Assembly: GCF_021028995.1 (NCBI RefSeq)
Contig: NZ_JAJJZG010000002.1
Coordinates: 124,001 to 188,000 of the forward strand
From: Halobacterium sp. KA-4
Lineage (GTDB): Archaea > Halobacteriota > Halobacteria > Halobacteriales > Halobacteriaceae
Direction of reading: 5' to 3'
Length of the DNA: 64,000 bases
Numbering within the stretch: position 1 is the stretch's first letter; the number at the start of each line of letters is the position of its first letter. The notes beneath the pieces were generated by a model that ran no database searches, was not told the DNA's origin, and saw nothing but the letters and a program-made list of their open reading frames with translations. The position numbers and the translations under genes were made by a program. This document shows, piece after piece, positions 17,131 through 26,509 of the stretch.

Positions 17131-18204
17131 ATGCTCGAATGCCGTTCCTGCGGTCGAACCTACGAGTCCGGACCCGAGGAGCCGTGGCGCTGCGAGTGCG
17201 GGCACGCGCTGGACTTCGCTGAGCAGCCGCTGCCGGACAGCGACGAGCCGGACGTCGACCCCCGCGAGGGGCTGTGGGCGTTCGACGAGTTCCTCCCAAT
17301 CGGGGCGGAGGTGACACTCGGTGAAGGCTGGACGCCACTGGCCGATGCGCCGGAGTGGGACGCGCAGTTCAAACTGGACTACGTGTTCCCGTCGGGGAGC
17401 TACAAGGACCGCGGTGCGGCGCTGACGCTGTCGCGTGCAGCGGAGTTGGGCGTCGAACGAATCGTGGAGGACTCGTCGGGGAATGCAGGTGCGGCCATCG
17501 CGCAGTACGCCGCGCGCGCCGGCATCGACGCCGACATCTACGTGCCCGCGTCAGTCAAGCAGTCGAAACTCGACGCCATCGAGGCGGCGGGCGCGACGGC
17601 AGTCCGAATCGAGGGGAGCCGGCAGGACGTGACTGATGCCTGTATTCAGGAAGCCGTGGGCGGGGATGCGTGGTACGCGAGCCACGCGTGGAATCCGGCG
17701 TTCTACGCGGGGACGTCGACGTTCGCGCTCGAACTCGCGGCGCAACGCGACTGGACCGTCCCGGACACGGTGGTGCTCCCGCTCGGTCATGGCACGCTGT
17801 TCATCGGCGCGTACCGCGGGTTCTCTGCGCTCGAGGCGGCAGGGTGGACAGAGTCGGTGCCGCGGCTGCTCGGCGTGCAGGCGATGGGCGTCGCGCCAAT
17901 CGTCGAAGAACTCCACGGCTCGGAAGAGGCAGGTACGAACGACGTCGCGGACGGCATCCAGATTCGGGAGCCCGCGCGGAAGGGGCAGATTCTAGACGCC
18001 ATCGACGCGACCGACGGTGACGCCATCGCGTGCGACGCCGAAGTGACCGAGGACGCACTGGACGCGCTCCACGAGCGCGGCTTCTACGTGGAGCCGACGA
18101 GCGCCGTCGGCGTCGCCGGCTTAGAAGCGTACCGCGAGCGCGGCGTCCTCGACGCGGACGCCGACGTGGTCGTCGCGCTGACGGGCAGCGGACTGAAGAA
18201 GTAG
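17131..18204 (+). CDS. thrC: Threonine synthase-like PLP enzyme
   Basis: A 357-residue fold-type II PLP protein. The N-terminus carries a four-cysteine zinc ribbon-like element (CRSC then CECG, residues 4-24) seen in archaeal threonine synthases. The PLP lysine is in FPSGSYKDRGAAL (near residue 92) and SSGNAGAAIAQYA follows near residue 113. Threonine synthase converts O-phosphohomoserine to threonine. The enzyme is somewhat short and lacks a distinct C-terminal domain, so a related PLP lyase is possible. The dispersed repeat just upstream belongs to the previous gene's 3' end. Confidence 0.85.
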   Translation: MLECRSCGRTYESGPEEPWRCECGHALDFAEQPLPDSDEPDVDPREGLWAFDEFLPIGAEVTLGEGWTPLADAPEWDAQFKLDYVFPSGSYKDRGAALTLSRAAELGVERIVEDSSGNAGAAIAQYAARAGIDADIYVPASVKQSKLDAIEAAGATAVRIEGSRQDVTDACIQEAVGGDAWYASHAWNPAFYAGTSTFALELAAQRDWTVPDTVVLPLGHGTLFIGAYRGFSALEAAGWTESVPRLLGVQAMGVAPIVEELHGSEEAGTNDVADGIQIREPARKGQILDAIDATDGDAIACDAEVTEDALDALHERGFYVEPTSAVGVAGLEAYRERGVLDADADVVVALTGSGLKK

Positions 18205-18206
18205 GC

Positions 18207-18422
18207 CTACCGCCAGTTGGCGAGGGAGACGAACGCGTCGTCCTCGGCGGTCACCCACGTCGTGACGAGTTCGTCGCCGTCGGCGTTCGCGGGGAACAGC
18301 GTGCACGCCCGCTCGCCGTCCTGCACTTCGACGTGCGCGGCGAGTCGTCCCGCAGCGGCCTCGCTGTCGGTCGTCTCGCTGGCGACGCCAACCTCGTCAG
18401 GGGTACGGCGGTCCGGGCGCAT
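18207..18422 (-). CDS. Small conserved haloarchaeal protein, 71 aa
   Basis: A 71-residue acidic protein of a type common in haloarchaea (segments CTLFPANADGDELVTTWVTA and DDAFVSLANWR). No known catalytic motif or membrane segment. The ATG at 18422 gives the full length. Its stop is 2 nt from that of thrC (convergent). Function unknown. Confidence 0.65.
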   Translation of the reverse strand: MRPDRRTPDEVGVASETTDSEAAAGRLAAHVEVQDGERACTLFPANADGDELVTTWVTAEDDAFVSLANWR

Positions 18423-18514
18423 GGTTACAGTTTAGGACGTGCTAGAATAAAGCGTTGTGGCTGCCTGTGAGAGTGTGACAACCAGCGAAAGCGATTTACT
18501 CGTCGGCACGCCGG

Positions 18515-19777
18515 CTACCGCTCGGGATGGATAGGAGCGTCCCAGTCGCCACGAATCAGTGGTTTGGCGACGTGGCGACGCGCGCACGGCGGCACCTCGT
18601 ACCAGCCGACGTCGAGGTCGCGGTCGACGGGTTGCTCGACTTTCCCGGGCGCGGATGTCCCGCAGTCCCGGCAGCGGTAGCCCTGGTTCGCGCCCGCGCT
18701 CTCCATCGACGTCTCGCAGTCCGGGCACTGTGGCGTCACCGACTCCGTCTCGTCGAGGTCGCGGACCGCGAACTTCTCCAGTTTGAGCGTGCCGTCGCTG
18801 ACCTCGCCACAGACCGTGACGCGGTCGGCCGGCCGGAGCGCCCGCACGCGGTCGCGGAACCGCTTGGTCGGCTCGAACGCCGCGCACTCCACGCGAACAC
18901 CGTCGTCCTCAACGGGGGCGAAGACGTGCCCGCCGCGCCGCGTCGCGGGCTCCCCGACGACCGTCGCGTCCGTACAGTACGCGCGGCCGTCTTCGAGGTC
19001 GGCGAGGTCGGCCGCGCGGAGGTGGGCGTCCGTCCCTTGGTTCGTGACGAACAGTTCGCTGGCGTGGACTCGCTCGCTCTCCACGGAGTTCGCGACTTCG
19101 GCGACGGTCTCGGCGTCGTCGCCGCGGATGCCGTAGAGGATGGGGCCGGGCGTGTGCGGCACGCAGACCAGCTCGGCCTCCTCGCGGTCGACGGTGTCCC
19201 ACGCGTCGGGGTAGGCGTCGTCCGCGGCGGCGAACACGCTCTCGGCGTCGACGTCGCGCTCGGTCCCCCAGCGGTCGGGTGCACGGTAGTCGATGCGCTC
19301 GCAGGTCCAGTCGTCGAATGCCGTCCACGCGCCCACGGCAGCGAGTGCGCCGACGACGCCGCGGCCGTTCTCCCACTGCGCGGTCTCGTAACCGTGGGCG
19401 GCCGCCAGCGACTGCGCTTCGCCGGGGTCGAGGTGTTCGCGCATCGCGCGTTCGGCGAAGTCGGCGATTGGTTCGGGGGCGTCGGCCTCGGGCGCGACCA
19501 CCACGCCCGGGTTCGTTCGTGGGTCGTCGACCTCGGCGACCTCGCCGACTTCTTCCTCGGCGACCGCCAGCCCCACTCTGGGGTCGACGTCGGTGTGGAT
19601 GGCGAGCGCGGCGTTCCCGCGCGTCTTGTACTCGACGGCGGGGTTCAGGCGCACGAGGAGCACGCGCTCGACGCTCGCGCCGCGGTCGCGCAGCCGCTCG
19701 GCGACCAGGTGGGCGGCGTACGTCGTGCACATCCCGCGCTCGCGGGAGTCCGTGTCGTCGAGGGCGACGACCGTCAT
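18515..19777 (-). CDS. tiaS: tRNA(Ile2) 2-agmatinylcytidine synthetase TiaS
   Basis: TiaS attaches agmatine to C34 of tRNA-Ile(CAU) so that it reads AUA codons; it is archaea-specific and essential. The 420-residue protein begins with the family motif MTVVALDDTDSRERGMCTTY, has the central QWENGRGVVGALAAVGAW segment, an OB-fold-like segment (DRVTVCGEVSDGTLKLEKFAV, near residue 325) and a C-terminal zinc ribbon (CPDC ... CRDC). The ATG at 19777 matches this conserved N-terminus; the longer frame upstream is rejected. Gene context gives no further information. Confidence 0.93.
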   Translation of the reverse strand: MTVVALDDTDSRERGMCTTYAAHLVAERLRDRGASVERVLLVRLNPAVEYKTRGNAALAIHTDVDPRVGLAVAEEEVGEVAEVDDPRTNPGVVVAPEADAPEPIADFAERAMREHLDPGEAQSLAAAHGYETAQWENGRGVVGALAAVGAWTAFDDWTCERIDYRAPDRWGTERDVDAESVFAAADDAYPDAWDTVDREEAELVCVPHTPGPILYGIRGDDAETVAEVANSVESERVHASELFVTNQGTDAHLRAADLADLEDGRAYCTDATVVGEPATRRGGHVFAPVEDDGVRVECAAFEPTKRFRDRVRALRPADRVTVCGEVSDGTLKLEKFAVRDLDETESVTPQCPDCETSMESAGANQGYRCRDCGTSAPGKVEQPVDRDLDVGWYEVPPCARRHVAKPLIRGDWDAPIHPER

Positions 19778-19887
19778 CGCCTCTCGGCTAGTGCCCGCGC
19801 GCTTTTCGTGCTTCCGGTCCGCGGCCCGAAGATAGTGGCGGCCGAATGACCGAAACCGCGGGGCAGCGCCGCCGTATCGGCACAACG

Positions 19888-19895
19888 CATATATG
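19888..19895 (+). promoter_or_regulatory. TATA box of the HTH regulator gene at 19919
   Basis: GCATATAT, centred about 28 nt upstream of the ATG; the transcript is likely leaderless. Confidence 0.55.
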
Positions 19896-19918
19896 TCGCC
19901 GACGGCTTACACTCGTGT

Positions 19919-20881
19919 ATGTCACGGTCGGTACTCATCGAGAACGTCACCGCCATGCTCGCGGACGCGGGGTTCACGGTGAGCGACCGGTGTGCGACGC
20001 GGCCCAAGAGCTTCGACGTGGCCGCCCGCCGCGAGAACGACGTCATCCTCGTGAAGATTCTCGGTAACATCGACGCCTTCGACGCGCCGACTGGCGCGGA
20101 GATGCGGCGGCTCGGCACCTACCTCGACGCCACCCCGATGGTCATCGGCCTCCGCACCCGCGACGAGGAATTGAAGCCAGGCGTCGTCTACTTCCGCCAC
20201 GGCGTCCCCGTGCTCAGCCCCGACACCGCGATGGACTTCTTCGTGGAGGGCGTCCCGCCGCTCATCTACGCGGCCCCGGGCGGCCTCTACGTGAACATCG
20301 ACGGCGACGTGCTCGCGGACCGCCGTCAGAACGAGGACTTGAGCCTCGGCCAGCTCGCCAACCAGCTCGGCGTCTCCCGGCGCACCGTCTCGAAGTACGA
20401 GGACGGCATGAACGCCAGCATCGAGGTCGCGATGGAACTCGAGGACCTCTTCGGCGGCGACCTCACCTCGCCCGTCTCCGTGATGGACGGCGCGGAGGAG
20501 GTCCGGGACGCCGAACCCACCCCGGAGGACCCCGAAGCCGACCCCGAGGACGTGCCCGTGCTCTCCGTGCTCGCGCGCGTCGGCTTCGAAGTCCACCCGA
20601 CGGACCGCGCGCCGTTCAAGGCCGTCAGCGAGGACGCGTCCGGTGCGGACCGCATGCTGACGGGGCACTCGTCGTTCACGGACGCCGCCGTCAAGCGCGC
20701 CCGCATCATGAGTTCGCTCGGCGCGATTACGCACACCCGCGCCGTCTACGTCGTCGACGAGGCGTCCCGGGAGTCCGTCGACGACACCGCTATCGTCGAA
20801 CGCAAGGAACTCGAAGACGTGGAGGACTCCGACGAATTCCGCGACCTGCTCGCCGACCGCGGCGCGCAGTCCGAAGCCTGA
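19919..20881 (+). CDS. Putative archaeal HTH-type transcriptional regulator
   Basis: A 320-residue protein of a conserved euryarchaeal family annotated as an HTH-type regulator. Residues about 1-125 form an N-terminal domain ([24 protein letters not shown], here split as [17 protein letters not shown] and LGNIDAF); residues about 135-185 form an XRE/Cro-like HTH ([20 protein letters not shown]); the C-terminal domain is an alpha/beta module ([19 protein letters not shown]). Targets are unknown. The N-terminal domain resembles nuclease-like restriction-endonuclease folds in general layout, which is only a guess. Confidence 0.85.
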   Translation: MSRSVLIENVTAMLADAGFTVSDRCATRPKSFDVAARRENDVILVKILGNIDAFDAPTGAEMRRLGTYLDATPMVIGLRTRDEELKPGVVYFRHGVPVLSPDTAMDFFVEGVPPLIYAAPGGLYVNIDGDVLADRRQNEDLSLGQLANQLGVSRRTVSKYEDGMNASIEVAMELEDLFGGDLTSPVSVMDGAEEVRDAEPTPEDPEADPEDVPVLSVLARVGFEVHPTDRAPFKAVSEDASGADRMLTGHSSFTDAAVKRARIMSSLGAITHTRAVYVVDEASRESVDDTAIVERKELEDVEDSDEFRDLLADRGAQSEA

Positions 20882-20890
20882 CGGCGACTT

Positions 20891-21076
20891 TTATCGAAGC
20901 GACCAGTAGCCGAGGACGCCGCACGCGGCGGTGAGCGAGACGGTGAGAAGGAAGCTCTCTGTCCACGCGTAGACGAGCGCGACGAAGCCGAGCAGCCCTA
21001 GAACCGACAGCAGCCCCACGCTGGAGGGGTCGTGGCGCGTCTCGGGGTCGTCGGTCGGAATCTCGGGCTCGGTCAT
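20891..21076 (-). CDS. Small two-span membrane protein, 61 aa
   Basis: Not recognised. An acidic 17-residue N-terminus is followed by two hydrophobic segments, VGLLSVLGLLGFVALVYAW and FLLTVSLTAACGVLGYW. The ATG at 21076 avoids a Thr/Arg-rich extension. It is convergent with the HTH gene (9 bp between stops). Confidence 0.65.
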   Translation of the reverse strand: MTEPEIPTDDPETRHDPSSVGLLSVLGLLGFVALVYAWTESFLLTVSLTAACGVLGYWSLR

Positions 21077-21122
21077 CGTGTGGACGTTACGCTCGACTCC
21101 CGCTTCACCCTTCGCACGGTTC

Positions 21123-21491
21123 TCAGGCCGTCTCGTCCTCGCGCAGCCACTCCCACGCGTCGTCGAGGTCAGCCGCACCGAAGTACTCGAGGTCAACGTC
21201 GGTGACGCGGTCTTCGAGGTCCGTCACCCACTCTAGGAGTCTATTGTCACCGACGACGGCGTACTTCTCGAGGTCGTCGCCGTGGTGTAGCCAGAAGCCG
21301 ATGTCCTCGTCGAGTGCGTCGAGGTCCGGCACCGGCACGGTCGGCATGTACACCAACACCCGCGCCGACCCCTCCTCGTGGATGGTCTCCTCGATGTCCT
21401 GGAGCATCGCCTCGACGTCCTCCTCTGAGAGTTCGTCGCGGACCTGGTAGCCGACGACTCGCCCACCACTCCGGTCGAGTTTCTCGTACAT
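21123..21491 (-). CDS. SpoIIAA/STAS-like protein
   Basis: A 122-residue soluble protein resembling the SpoIIAA-like (STAS/SEC14-type) family: an N-terminal beta-strand pair (MYEKLDRSGGRVVGYQV), a helix-rich EELSEEDVEAML-type segment (here DELSEEDVEAML), VLVYMPTVPVPDLDAL, and KYAVVGDNRLLEWVTDLED near residue 76. Proteins of this fold are small ligand-binding or scaffolding modules; the specific role is unknown. Confidence 0.75.
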   Translation of the reverse strand: MYEKLDRSGGRVVGYQVRDELSEEDVEAMLQDIEETIHEEGSARVLVYMPTVPVPDLDALDEDIGFWLHHGDDLEKYAVVGDNRLLEWVTDLEDRVTDVDLEYFGAADLDDAWEWLREDETA

Positions 21492-21561
21492 CGTCGGCGA
21501 CTGCGTACGCCCGCAGCAAGTTGCTTCTGGCAGCGACTACCAGAAACCTAGGAAAACTCCG

Positions 21562-21807
21562 CTACGCCCCGTACGTCTCTTCTAGGTACTCCACGATGTC
21601 GTCCGACTCCGGCAGCCCCTCGATGCCGTGGTCGGTGTCGACGAGCACGGGGACGCCGGTCTGGCCGCTGACTTCTTCGACTTCGTCGCGCTGGCTGTGG
21701 GAACTCGGGACCTCGTGTTCGACGTAGTCGAGGCCGAGTTCGTCGAGTTTGGTCTCGACTTTCGCGCAGTACGGGCAGCCCGGCAGCTTGTACAGTTCGA
21801 GTGTCAC
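21562..21807 (-). CDS. Glutaredoxin-like protein
   Basis: An 81-residue thioredoxin-fold protein, LELYKLPGCPYCAKVETKLD with a CPYC redox motif at residues about 10-13, a cis-proline segment TGVPVLVDTD near residue 50, and GLPESDDIVEYL. Length and motif fit a glutaredoxin or the N-terminal domain of a glutathione-S-transferase type. Haloarchaea lack glutathione, so the partner is probably gamma-glutamylcysteine or another thiol (general knowledge). GTG at 21807 is taken as the start. Confidence 0.88.
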   Translation of the reverse strand: MTLELYKLPGCPYCAKVETKLDELGLDYVEHEVPSSHSQRDEVEEVSGQTGVPVLVDTDHGIEGLPESDDIVEYLEETYGA

Positions 21808-21861
21808 ACCCGAGCGTACGGGGCGGCGACGCAAAGAAGCCGTGGATGCGGCGGGCGGCGC

Positions 21862-23250
21862 TCAGACCGCGGCGGCGAGCGTGCCGCTGGTGCGGACGTA
21901 GAAGTAGACGACGAACGCGAGCGCGAGCAGCCACTGGCCCGCGGAGACCTCGTCGTACTCGCCGACCGCGACTTTCACGACCGGGTAAGAGACGATGCCG
22001 GCGGCGATACCGTAGCCGATGTTGTACGTGAACGGCATCATGAACACGGTGAGGCCGGCGGGAATCGCGTACGTCATGTCGTCCCACGCGACGTCGGTGA
22101 CGTTCGCGAGCATGATGACGCCGACGACGACGAGCGCGATGTGGCTGGCGTAGAGGGGGACGATGGCCGCCAGCGGGACGACGGCAAGGCTCGCGAGGAA
22201 CAGGACTGCGACGACGAGTGCGGTGAGACCGGTGCGGCCGCCCTCCTCGACGCCCGTCGCAGACTCGATGTACGTGGTGACTGTCGAGGTGCCGAGCATG
22301 CTACCGATGGTGGTGCCGATTGCGTCCGCCATCAGCGGCTTGTCGATGTCCGGGAGGTTGCCGTCCTCGTCGAGGAAGCCCGCGACCTGCCCGACGCCGA
22401 CGAGCGTGCCGGCGGTGTCGAAGAAGTCCACGAAGAAGAACGTGAAGACGATGAGCGCGAACGCGAACATGTCGATGCCTTCCGCGGGAGCGCCGACGAG
22501 CCCGTCGAGGAACGCGCCCGCGAGCGGCGTGATGTCGTACTGTGCGCCGGTGATGGTCGTCGTGAGCGTGCCCGGCGCGACGACGCCCGCCCACTCGATG
22601 ACGTAGGCGGCGACTGTCGTGCCGAGGATGCCGACGACGATGGAGCCGGGAACGCCGCGGGCGTACAGCGCGAGCGTGAAGAACAACCCGGCGATGGCGA
22701 GCGTGGCGGCGGGGTCGGTCGCGATTTGGCCGAGCGTGACCATCGTCGCCTGGTCGGCGGCGACGACGCCCATCTCCTGGAGCCCGATGAGCGCGAGGAA
22801 GCCACCGATACCCGCACCGACCGCGAGTTTGACGGGTTCGGGGAACGCGCGGATGATGGCTTTGCGCGCGCCGGCGGCGGTCAGCAGGATGAAGATGATG
22901 CCTTCGACGAACACCGCGGCGAGCGCGACCTGCCACGGGATGCCGAGCCCGATGACGACGGTGTACGCGAAGAAGGCGTTGAGCCCGAGGCCGGGCGCTT
23001 GCGCGAACGGCCGGTTGGCGTACAGCGCCATCACCGTCGTCGCGACGAACGCCGAGATGATGGTGACGACCGCCAGCATCTGCTGGACCTGGTCGCCGGT
23101 GTACCCCGGGATGGAGATTGCTTGGCCGAGCGTCGCGGGGTTGACGAGGACGATGTACGACATCGCGAAGAATGTCGTCACGCCCGCGAGCACTTCCGTT
23201 CGGACGTCCGTGTCGTGTTCGTCGAGTGCGAAGTAGTCAGCGAGCCCCAT
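21862..23250 (-). CDS. NCS2-family (AzgA-like) purine nucleobase permease
   Basis: A 462-residue membrane protein with about 12 hydrophobic segments. Motifs: EVLAGVTTFFAMSYIVLVNP (residues about 18-37), typical of AzgA/PbuG-type adenine/hypoxanthine/guanine transporters, and FFFVDFFDTAGTLVGVG (residues about 260-276), the conserved NCS2 substrate-region motif. The ATG at 23250 is preferred over 23271 because a CTTAAG TATA-like site lies about 35 nt upstream. GfcR follows 160 bp away, upstream on the same strand, and PyrE beyond it, both PRTase-type genes, suggesting a nucleobase salvage group. Confidence 0.9.
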   Translation of the reverse strand: MGLADYFALDEHDTDVRTEVLAGVTTFFAMSYIVLVNPATLGQAISIPGYTGDQVQQMLAVVTIISAFVATTVMALYANRPFAQAPGLGLNAFFAYTVVIGLGIPWQVALAAVFVEGIIFILLTAAGARKAIIRAFPEPVKLAVGAGIGGFLALIGLQEMGVVAADQATMVTLGQIATDPAATLAIAGLFFTLALYARGVPGSIVVGILGTTVAAYVIEWAGVVAPGTLTTTITGAQYDITPLAGAFLDGLVGAPAEGIDMFAFALIVFTFFFVDFFDTAGTLVGVGQVAGFLDEDGNLPDIDKPLMADAIGTTIGSMLGTSTVTTYIESATGVEEGGRTGLTALVVAVLFLASLAVVPLAAIVPLYASHIALVVVGVIMLANVTDVAWDDMTYAIPAGLTVFMMPFTYNIGYGIAAGIVSYPVVKVAVGEYDEVSAGQWLLALAFVVYFYVRTSGTLAAAV

Positions 23251-23410
23251 TAACGATGCACGTTCGGGCATAACTACACCGCCCGCTTAAGCGTTGTTAT
23301 GCACGTTGGTAGTTCGTGTCTGTCGACGATGAAGAATCGTCCAGAAGATGCACGGTCGTGTCTAGAATCGGGGGCTGCGACGGGTTGGGAGCGGCGTCGT
23401 GGTCGTAAGG

Positions 23411-24124
23411 TTATTCGAGTTCGGCGAGCGCGCCGACGGGGGCGTCCGTGAGTTCGCGAGCGCGTTCGACGCCGTCGTCGCCGACCGCGATGAGCGTGAA
23501 CACGCCGGTGACGTCGGCGTCCGCGGCGCCGGCGATGTCCAGCAGAATCTCCTGGGTCTCGCCCGACCGGATGAGGTCGTCGACGACGAGCACGGTCTCG
23601 CCGCTGTCGATGGCCGACGCGGGGAGGTAGTAGGTCAGTTCGATGCCCGACGCGAAGCGCTTGCGGGCCTCGATGAACTCCTCGACGGCGGTCTCCTTGG
23701 ACTTCTTGGCGTACGCGCAGCGAGCGCCGTAGTAGGAGGCCAGCGACGCCGCGAGCGTGATGCCGTCGGTGGCGGCGGTGAGCACGACGTCGGGGCGCTC
23801 GAAGTCGAACGTCTCGGCGGCGACCGGCGCGACCAGGTCGAGGAACGACTGGTCGAAGACGACGCCGGAGTTGTCGACGTAACCCTCGTCGTCGAGGCGG
23901 ACGCGGGCTTCCAGTTCCTCGCGCAGGAGGCCAGCACCGGCGTCTTCGACGACTTCGCGGGCGCGCTCGGCGCTCGGGAGGACGTGACCGTTGACGTAGC
24001 GGTTGAGGTCGCCCGCGGGGAGCCCGGTCTCCTCGGAGAGTTCGTCGTACGTCCGGGTCTCCTTCAGCGTGCGCAGCACGTCGACCGCCCGCAACTGGAG
24101 GGCGGCCTTCTCTGCTCGGTTCAT
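23411..24124 (-). CDS. gfcR: GfcR-type HTH/phosphoribosyltransferase regulator
   Basis: A 237-residue protein: residues about 8-40 form an HTH (AVDVLRTLKETRTYDELSEE, then GLPAGDLNRYVNGHVLP), followed by a PRTase-fold domain with the PRPP-binding loop VLVVDDLIRSGETQE near residue 180. This is the architecture of GfcR (PyrE-like DNA-binding protein), which in Haloferax regulates glycolysis genes in response to glucose-derived metabolites. It could instead be a PRTase used in purine salvage, since the permease is adjacent. ATG at 24124. Confidence 0.85.
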   Translation of the reverse strand: MNRAEKAALQLRAVDVLRTLKETRTYDELSEETGLPAGDLNRYVNGHVLPSAERAREVVEDAGAGLLREELEARVRLDDEGYVDNSGVVFDQSFLDLVAPVAAETFDFERPDVVLTAATDGITLAASLASYYGARCAYAKKSKETAVEEFIEARKRFASGIELTYYLPASAIDSGETVLVVDDLIRSGETQEILLDIAGAADADVTGVFTLIAVGDDGVERARELTDAPVGALAELE

Positions 24125-24221
24125 AGGGATACACACGTTTCCACAAACTTGAATATCCCGGAACTGTCGGCGTGCGAAGAAATCACAAACGCGCCCATCT
24201 CGGGCGGCGAAGCGGCCCGAA

Positions 24222-24743
24222 CTACTCGGCGTCCAGCAGGTCGCTGGCCGTCACGAGCGCCTCCATCTCGACGCCGTGCTCGGCGAGCAGTTCGCGGCCA
24301 CCTTCCTCGCGGTCCACAACGAGCAGCGCGCGATCGACTTCCGCACCCGCGTCGCGGAGCGCCTCCACGGCGTCGACGGCGGACTGGCCGGTCGTCGCAA
24401 TGTCCTCCACGACGACGACTTCCTCGCCGTCTTCGAGGCGGCCCTCGATGCGGTTGCCGGTGCCGTACTCTTTCGCTTGCTTGCGCGCGATGACGTACGG
24501 CACGTCGGCTTCGACGGCCGTCGCGGCCGCCAGCGGGACGCCGCCGAGCGCGACGCCGCCGAGTTTCGCGTCCGCGTCGAGGCGCTCGGCGAATGCTTCG
24601 GCGATGGCGCGCAGGCAGTCGGGGTCGGTCTCGAAGAGGTACTTGTCCACGTAGTACTCGGACGTGCCACCGTGGGAGAGTTCGAACTCCCCGAATTTGA
24701 CGGCGTCCGCGTCGCGGAGCAGTTGAACGAGGTCGTCGGTCAT
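24222..24743 (-). CDS. pyrE: Orotate phosphoribosyltransferase
   Basis: Converts orotate and PRPP to OMP in de novo pyrimidine synthesis. The 173-residue protein has [20 protein letters not shown] at residues about 16-35 and the PRPP loop [14 protein letters not shown] near residue 110. Length and order of motifs are typical. It lies 97 bp upstream of gfcR on the same strand; the intervening gap has an AT-rich segment that could be the gfcR promoter. Confidence 0.95.
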   Translation of the reverse strand: MTDDLVQLLRDADAVKFGEFELSHGGTSEYYVDKYLFETDPDCLRAIAEAFAERLDADAKLGGVALGGVPLAAATAVEADVPYVIARKQAKEYGTGNRIEGRLEDGEEVVVVEDIATTGQSAVDAVEALRDAGAEVDRALLVVDREEGGRELLAEHGVEMEALVTASDLLDAE

Positions 24744-24806
24744 TACCAGAGTTGGCGGGCCACCCGACCAAAAGGGGTGCGATTACCGAGCCGAGACGAA
24801 TGTGGT

Positions 24807-24983
24807 GGAGCATCCGCGAGCGAGCGGTCTGAAAGACCCGAACGAAGTGGTTCACTCTGCGACTGAAAGAAGTGAGGGAGCGGAGGCCGACGACTGAGGG
24901 ACGCGAAGCGGACCGAAGGAGGAGTGCTTTTTCCGCAAGTTTTTGCAAGCGAACGCGCCGCAGGCGCGTTCGCTTGCAAAAAG
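24807..24983 (-). repeat. Dispersed 3' repeat element, copy D
   Basis: On the minus strand it starts 2 nt after the CarS stop with CTTTTTGCAAGCG, includes the palindrome GCGAACGCGCC/GGCGCGTTCGC, then GCTTGCAAAAACTTGCGG, AAAAAGCACTCCTC, and TCGTCGGCCTCCGCTCCCTC, ending near GGATGCTCC. It shares the order of blocks with copies B and C. It is longer, with extra sequence between CTCCTC and TCGTCGGCC. It occupies most of the 242-bp gap between carS and pyrE. Confidence 0.75.
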
Positions 24984-24985
24984 TG

Positions 24986-25531
24986 CTACCAGGGCTCGTT
25001 CTTCAGACCGAGCAGATAGGCGATGCCGTTGGTGACGACGTGGAGCAGCGGCGTGAGGACGAGGATGGCGACGACGACATCGAGGGTGAAGATGGCGTCG
25101 AACCAGGCGGGGGCGGCGACGGCGGCGAGTGCGAGCGCGACGACGACGAAGTCGAGTTGGTCGAGGAGGGGGAAGGCGGCGCCGCGTTCGCGGCCGGTGC
25201 GACGTTTGAGGAAGGAGGCGAGGATGTCGCCGAGCATCGCGCCGGCGGGGAGCGCGACCATCGCTGCGGGCGGGAACGAGGGGAGTGTGACGCCGAGTGC
25301 GTCGCTGGCGGCTGGTTCGACAGTGTTCAGGACGAACGCGAGCGCGACGCCGGCGAGCACGCCGATGGCGGTGCCGCGCCACGTCTTCCCGTCGCCGAGC
25401 ACGCGCTTGCCGCCCCACGTGCGGCCGCCGTCGATGGGGCGGCCGCCGCCCGCCAGCACCGCGGCGTTGTTCGGCACGTACGCGGGCAGCATCACCCAGA
25501 CCGCAGTCGCGACCGTCGCTACGAGACCCAT
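24986..25531 (-). CDS. carS: CDP-archaeol synthase
   Basis: CarS activates digeranylgeranylglyceryl phosphate with CTP, the committed step towards archaeal phospholipids. The 181-residue integral membrane protein has about five hydrophobic segments and the family motifs [11 protein letters not shown] (residues about 16-26), [14 protein letters not shown] (about 40-53), [19 protein letters not shown] (about 100-118) and LLDQLDFVV (about 121-129) with conserved Asp residues for Mg2+. All conserved elements are present. A dispersed repeat starts 2 nt after the stop. Confidence 0.93.
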   Translation of the reverse strand: MGLVATVATAVWVMLPAYVPNNAAVLAGGGRPIDGGRTWGGKRVLGDGKTWRGTAIGVLAGVALAFVLNTVEPAASDALGVTLPSFPPAAMVALPAGAMLGDILASFLKRRTGRERGAAFPLLDQLDFVVVALALAAVAAPAWFDAIFTLDVVVAILVLTPLLHVVTNGIAYLLGLKNEPW

Positions 25532-25621
25532 GCGTGGGGGTGGACGCGGCCGGCGGAAAAACCCGCGGGTTCGAGCGGGGGAGGCGCGTCGTTTAAGGGT
25601 CGTGACGCCGCAGATTCGGGT

Positions 25622-26461
25622 ATGCTACCGCCCATCGCGAGCAACTTCGTCGCGGGTGAGACGCCCGCGGAGGCCATCGAGCACGCCGAGTCGCTGAACG
25701 CTCGGGGCGTCGCCGCCATCCTGAACCTCCTGGGCGAGCACTACGCGGAGCGGCCGCCCGCGGACGAGGACGCCGCGGCGTACGAGAACCTCGTGCGCGA
25801 CGTCTCGAAGAGCGGGGTGGACGCCTGTATCTCGGTGAAGCCCTCCCAAATCGGGCTGGACGTCGGCGAGGACGTGTTCGCCGAGAACCTCGCGGGCATC
25901 GTCGCGGTGGCCGACGAGCACGACGTGTTCACGTGGGTGGACATGGAGGACCACGAGACGACGGACGCCACGCTGGACGCCTACGAGGACCTCACCACCG
26001 AGTACGGGGGCGGCGTCGGTGTCTGCATTCAGGCGAACCTCAAGCGCACCGAGGACGACCTCGAACGTCTCGCAGACCTTCCCGGTAAAGTCCGACTCGT
26101 GAAGGGCGCGTACGACGAGCCGAAGTCGATTGCGTACAAGCGCAAGGAGCGCGTGAACCAGGCGTACCGCGACTATCTAGAGTACATGTTCCGGGAGTTC
26201 GAGGGCGGCGTCGCGGTGGGCAGCCACGACCCGGAGATGATAGCGCACGCCCGCGACCTCCACGACGAGTACGGCACCGACTACGAGGTCCAGATGCTGA
26301 TGGGCGTGCGCGACGACGCGCAGGTCGACCTCGCGGCCGACGGCGTCACGGTCTACCAGTACGTGCCGTACGGCGACAAGTGGTTCTCGTACTTCTACCG
26401 GCGCGCGATGGAGCGCAAGGAGAACCTGTTGTTCGCGCTGCGGGCGGTTCTGGGGCGGTAG
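25622..26461 (+). CDS. Proline dehydrogenase
   Basis: A 279-residue FAD-dependent TIM-barrel enzyme oxidising proline to pyrroline-5-carboxylate. Motifs: [22 protein letters not shown] near the start (split as [13 protein letters not shown] and HAESLNARG), [17 protein letters not shown] (about 106-122), [14 protein letters not shown] (about 133-146), [17 protein letters not shown] (about 156-172) with the catalytic Lys, and [19 protein letters not shown] (about 248-266), the C-terminal YxxxRR substrate motif. No P5C dehydrogenase gene is adjacent. A TATA-like GTTTAAG lies 28 nt upstream. Confidence 0.93.
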   Translation: MLPPIASNFVAGETPAEAIEHAESLNARGVAAILNLLGEHYAERPPADEDAAAYENLVRDVSKSGVDACISVKPSQIGLDVGEDVFAENLAGIVAVADEHDVFTWVDMEDHETTDATLDAYEDLTTEYGGGVGVCIQANLKRTEDDLERLADLPGKVRLVKGAYDEPKSIAYKRKERVNQAYRDYLEYMFREFEGGVAVGSHDPEMIAHARDLHDEYGTDYEVQMLMGVRDDAQVDLAADGVTVYQYVPYGDKWFSYFYRRAMERKENLLFALRAVLGR

Positions 26462-26480
26462 GGCGGTCGTCTCGAAATCC

Positions 26481-26488
26481 CTATACGT
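26481..26488 (+). promoter_or_regulatory. TATA-like box of the DUF502 gene
   Basis: CTATACGT centred about 26 nt upstream of the ATG at 26510. Confidence 0.5.
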
Positions 26489-26509
26489 CGGCGCTCAGTG
26501 GAATCCGGT

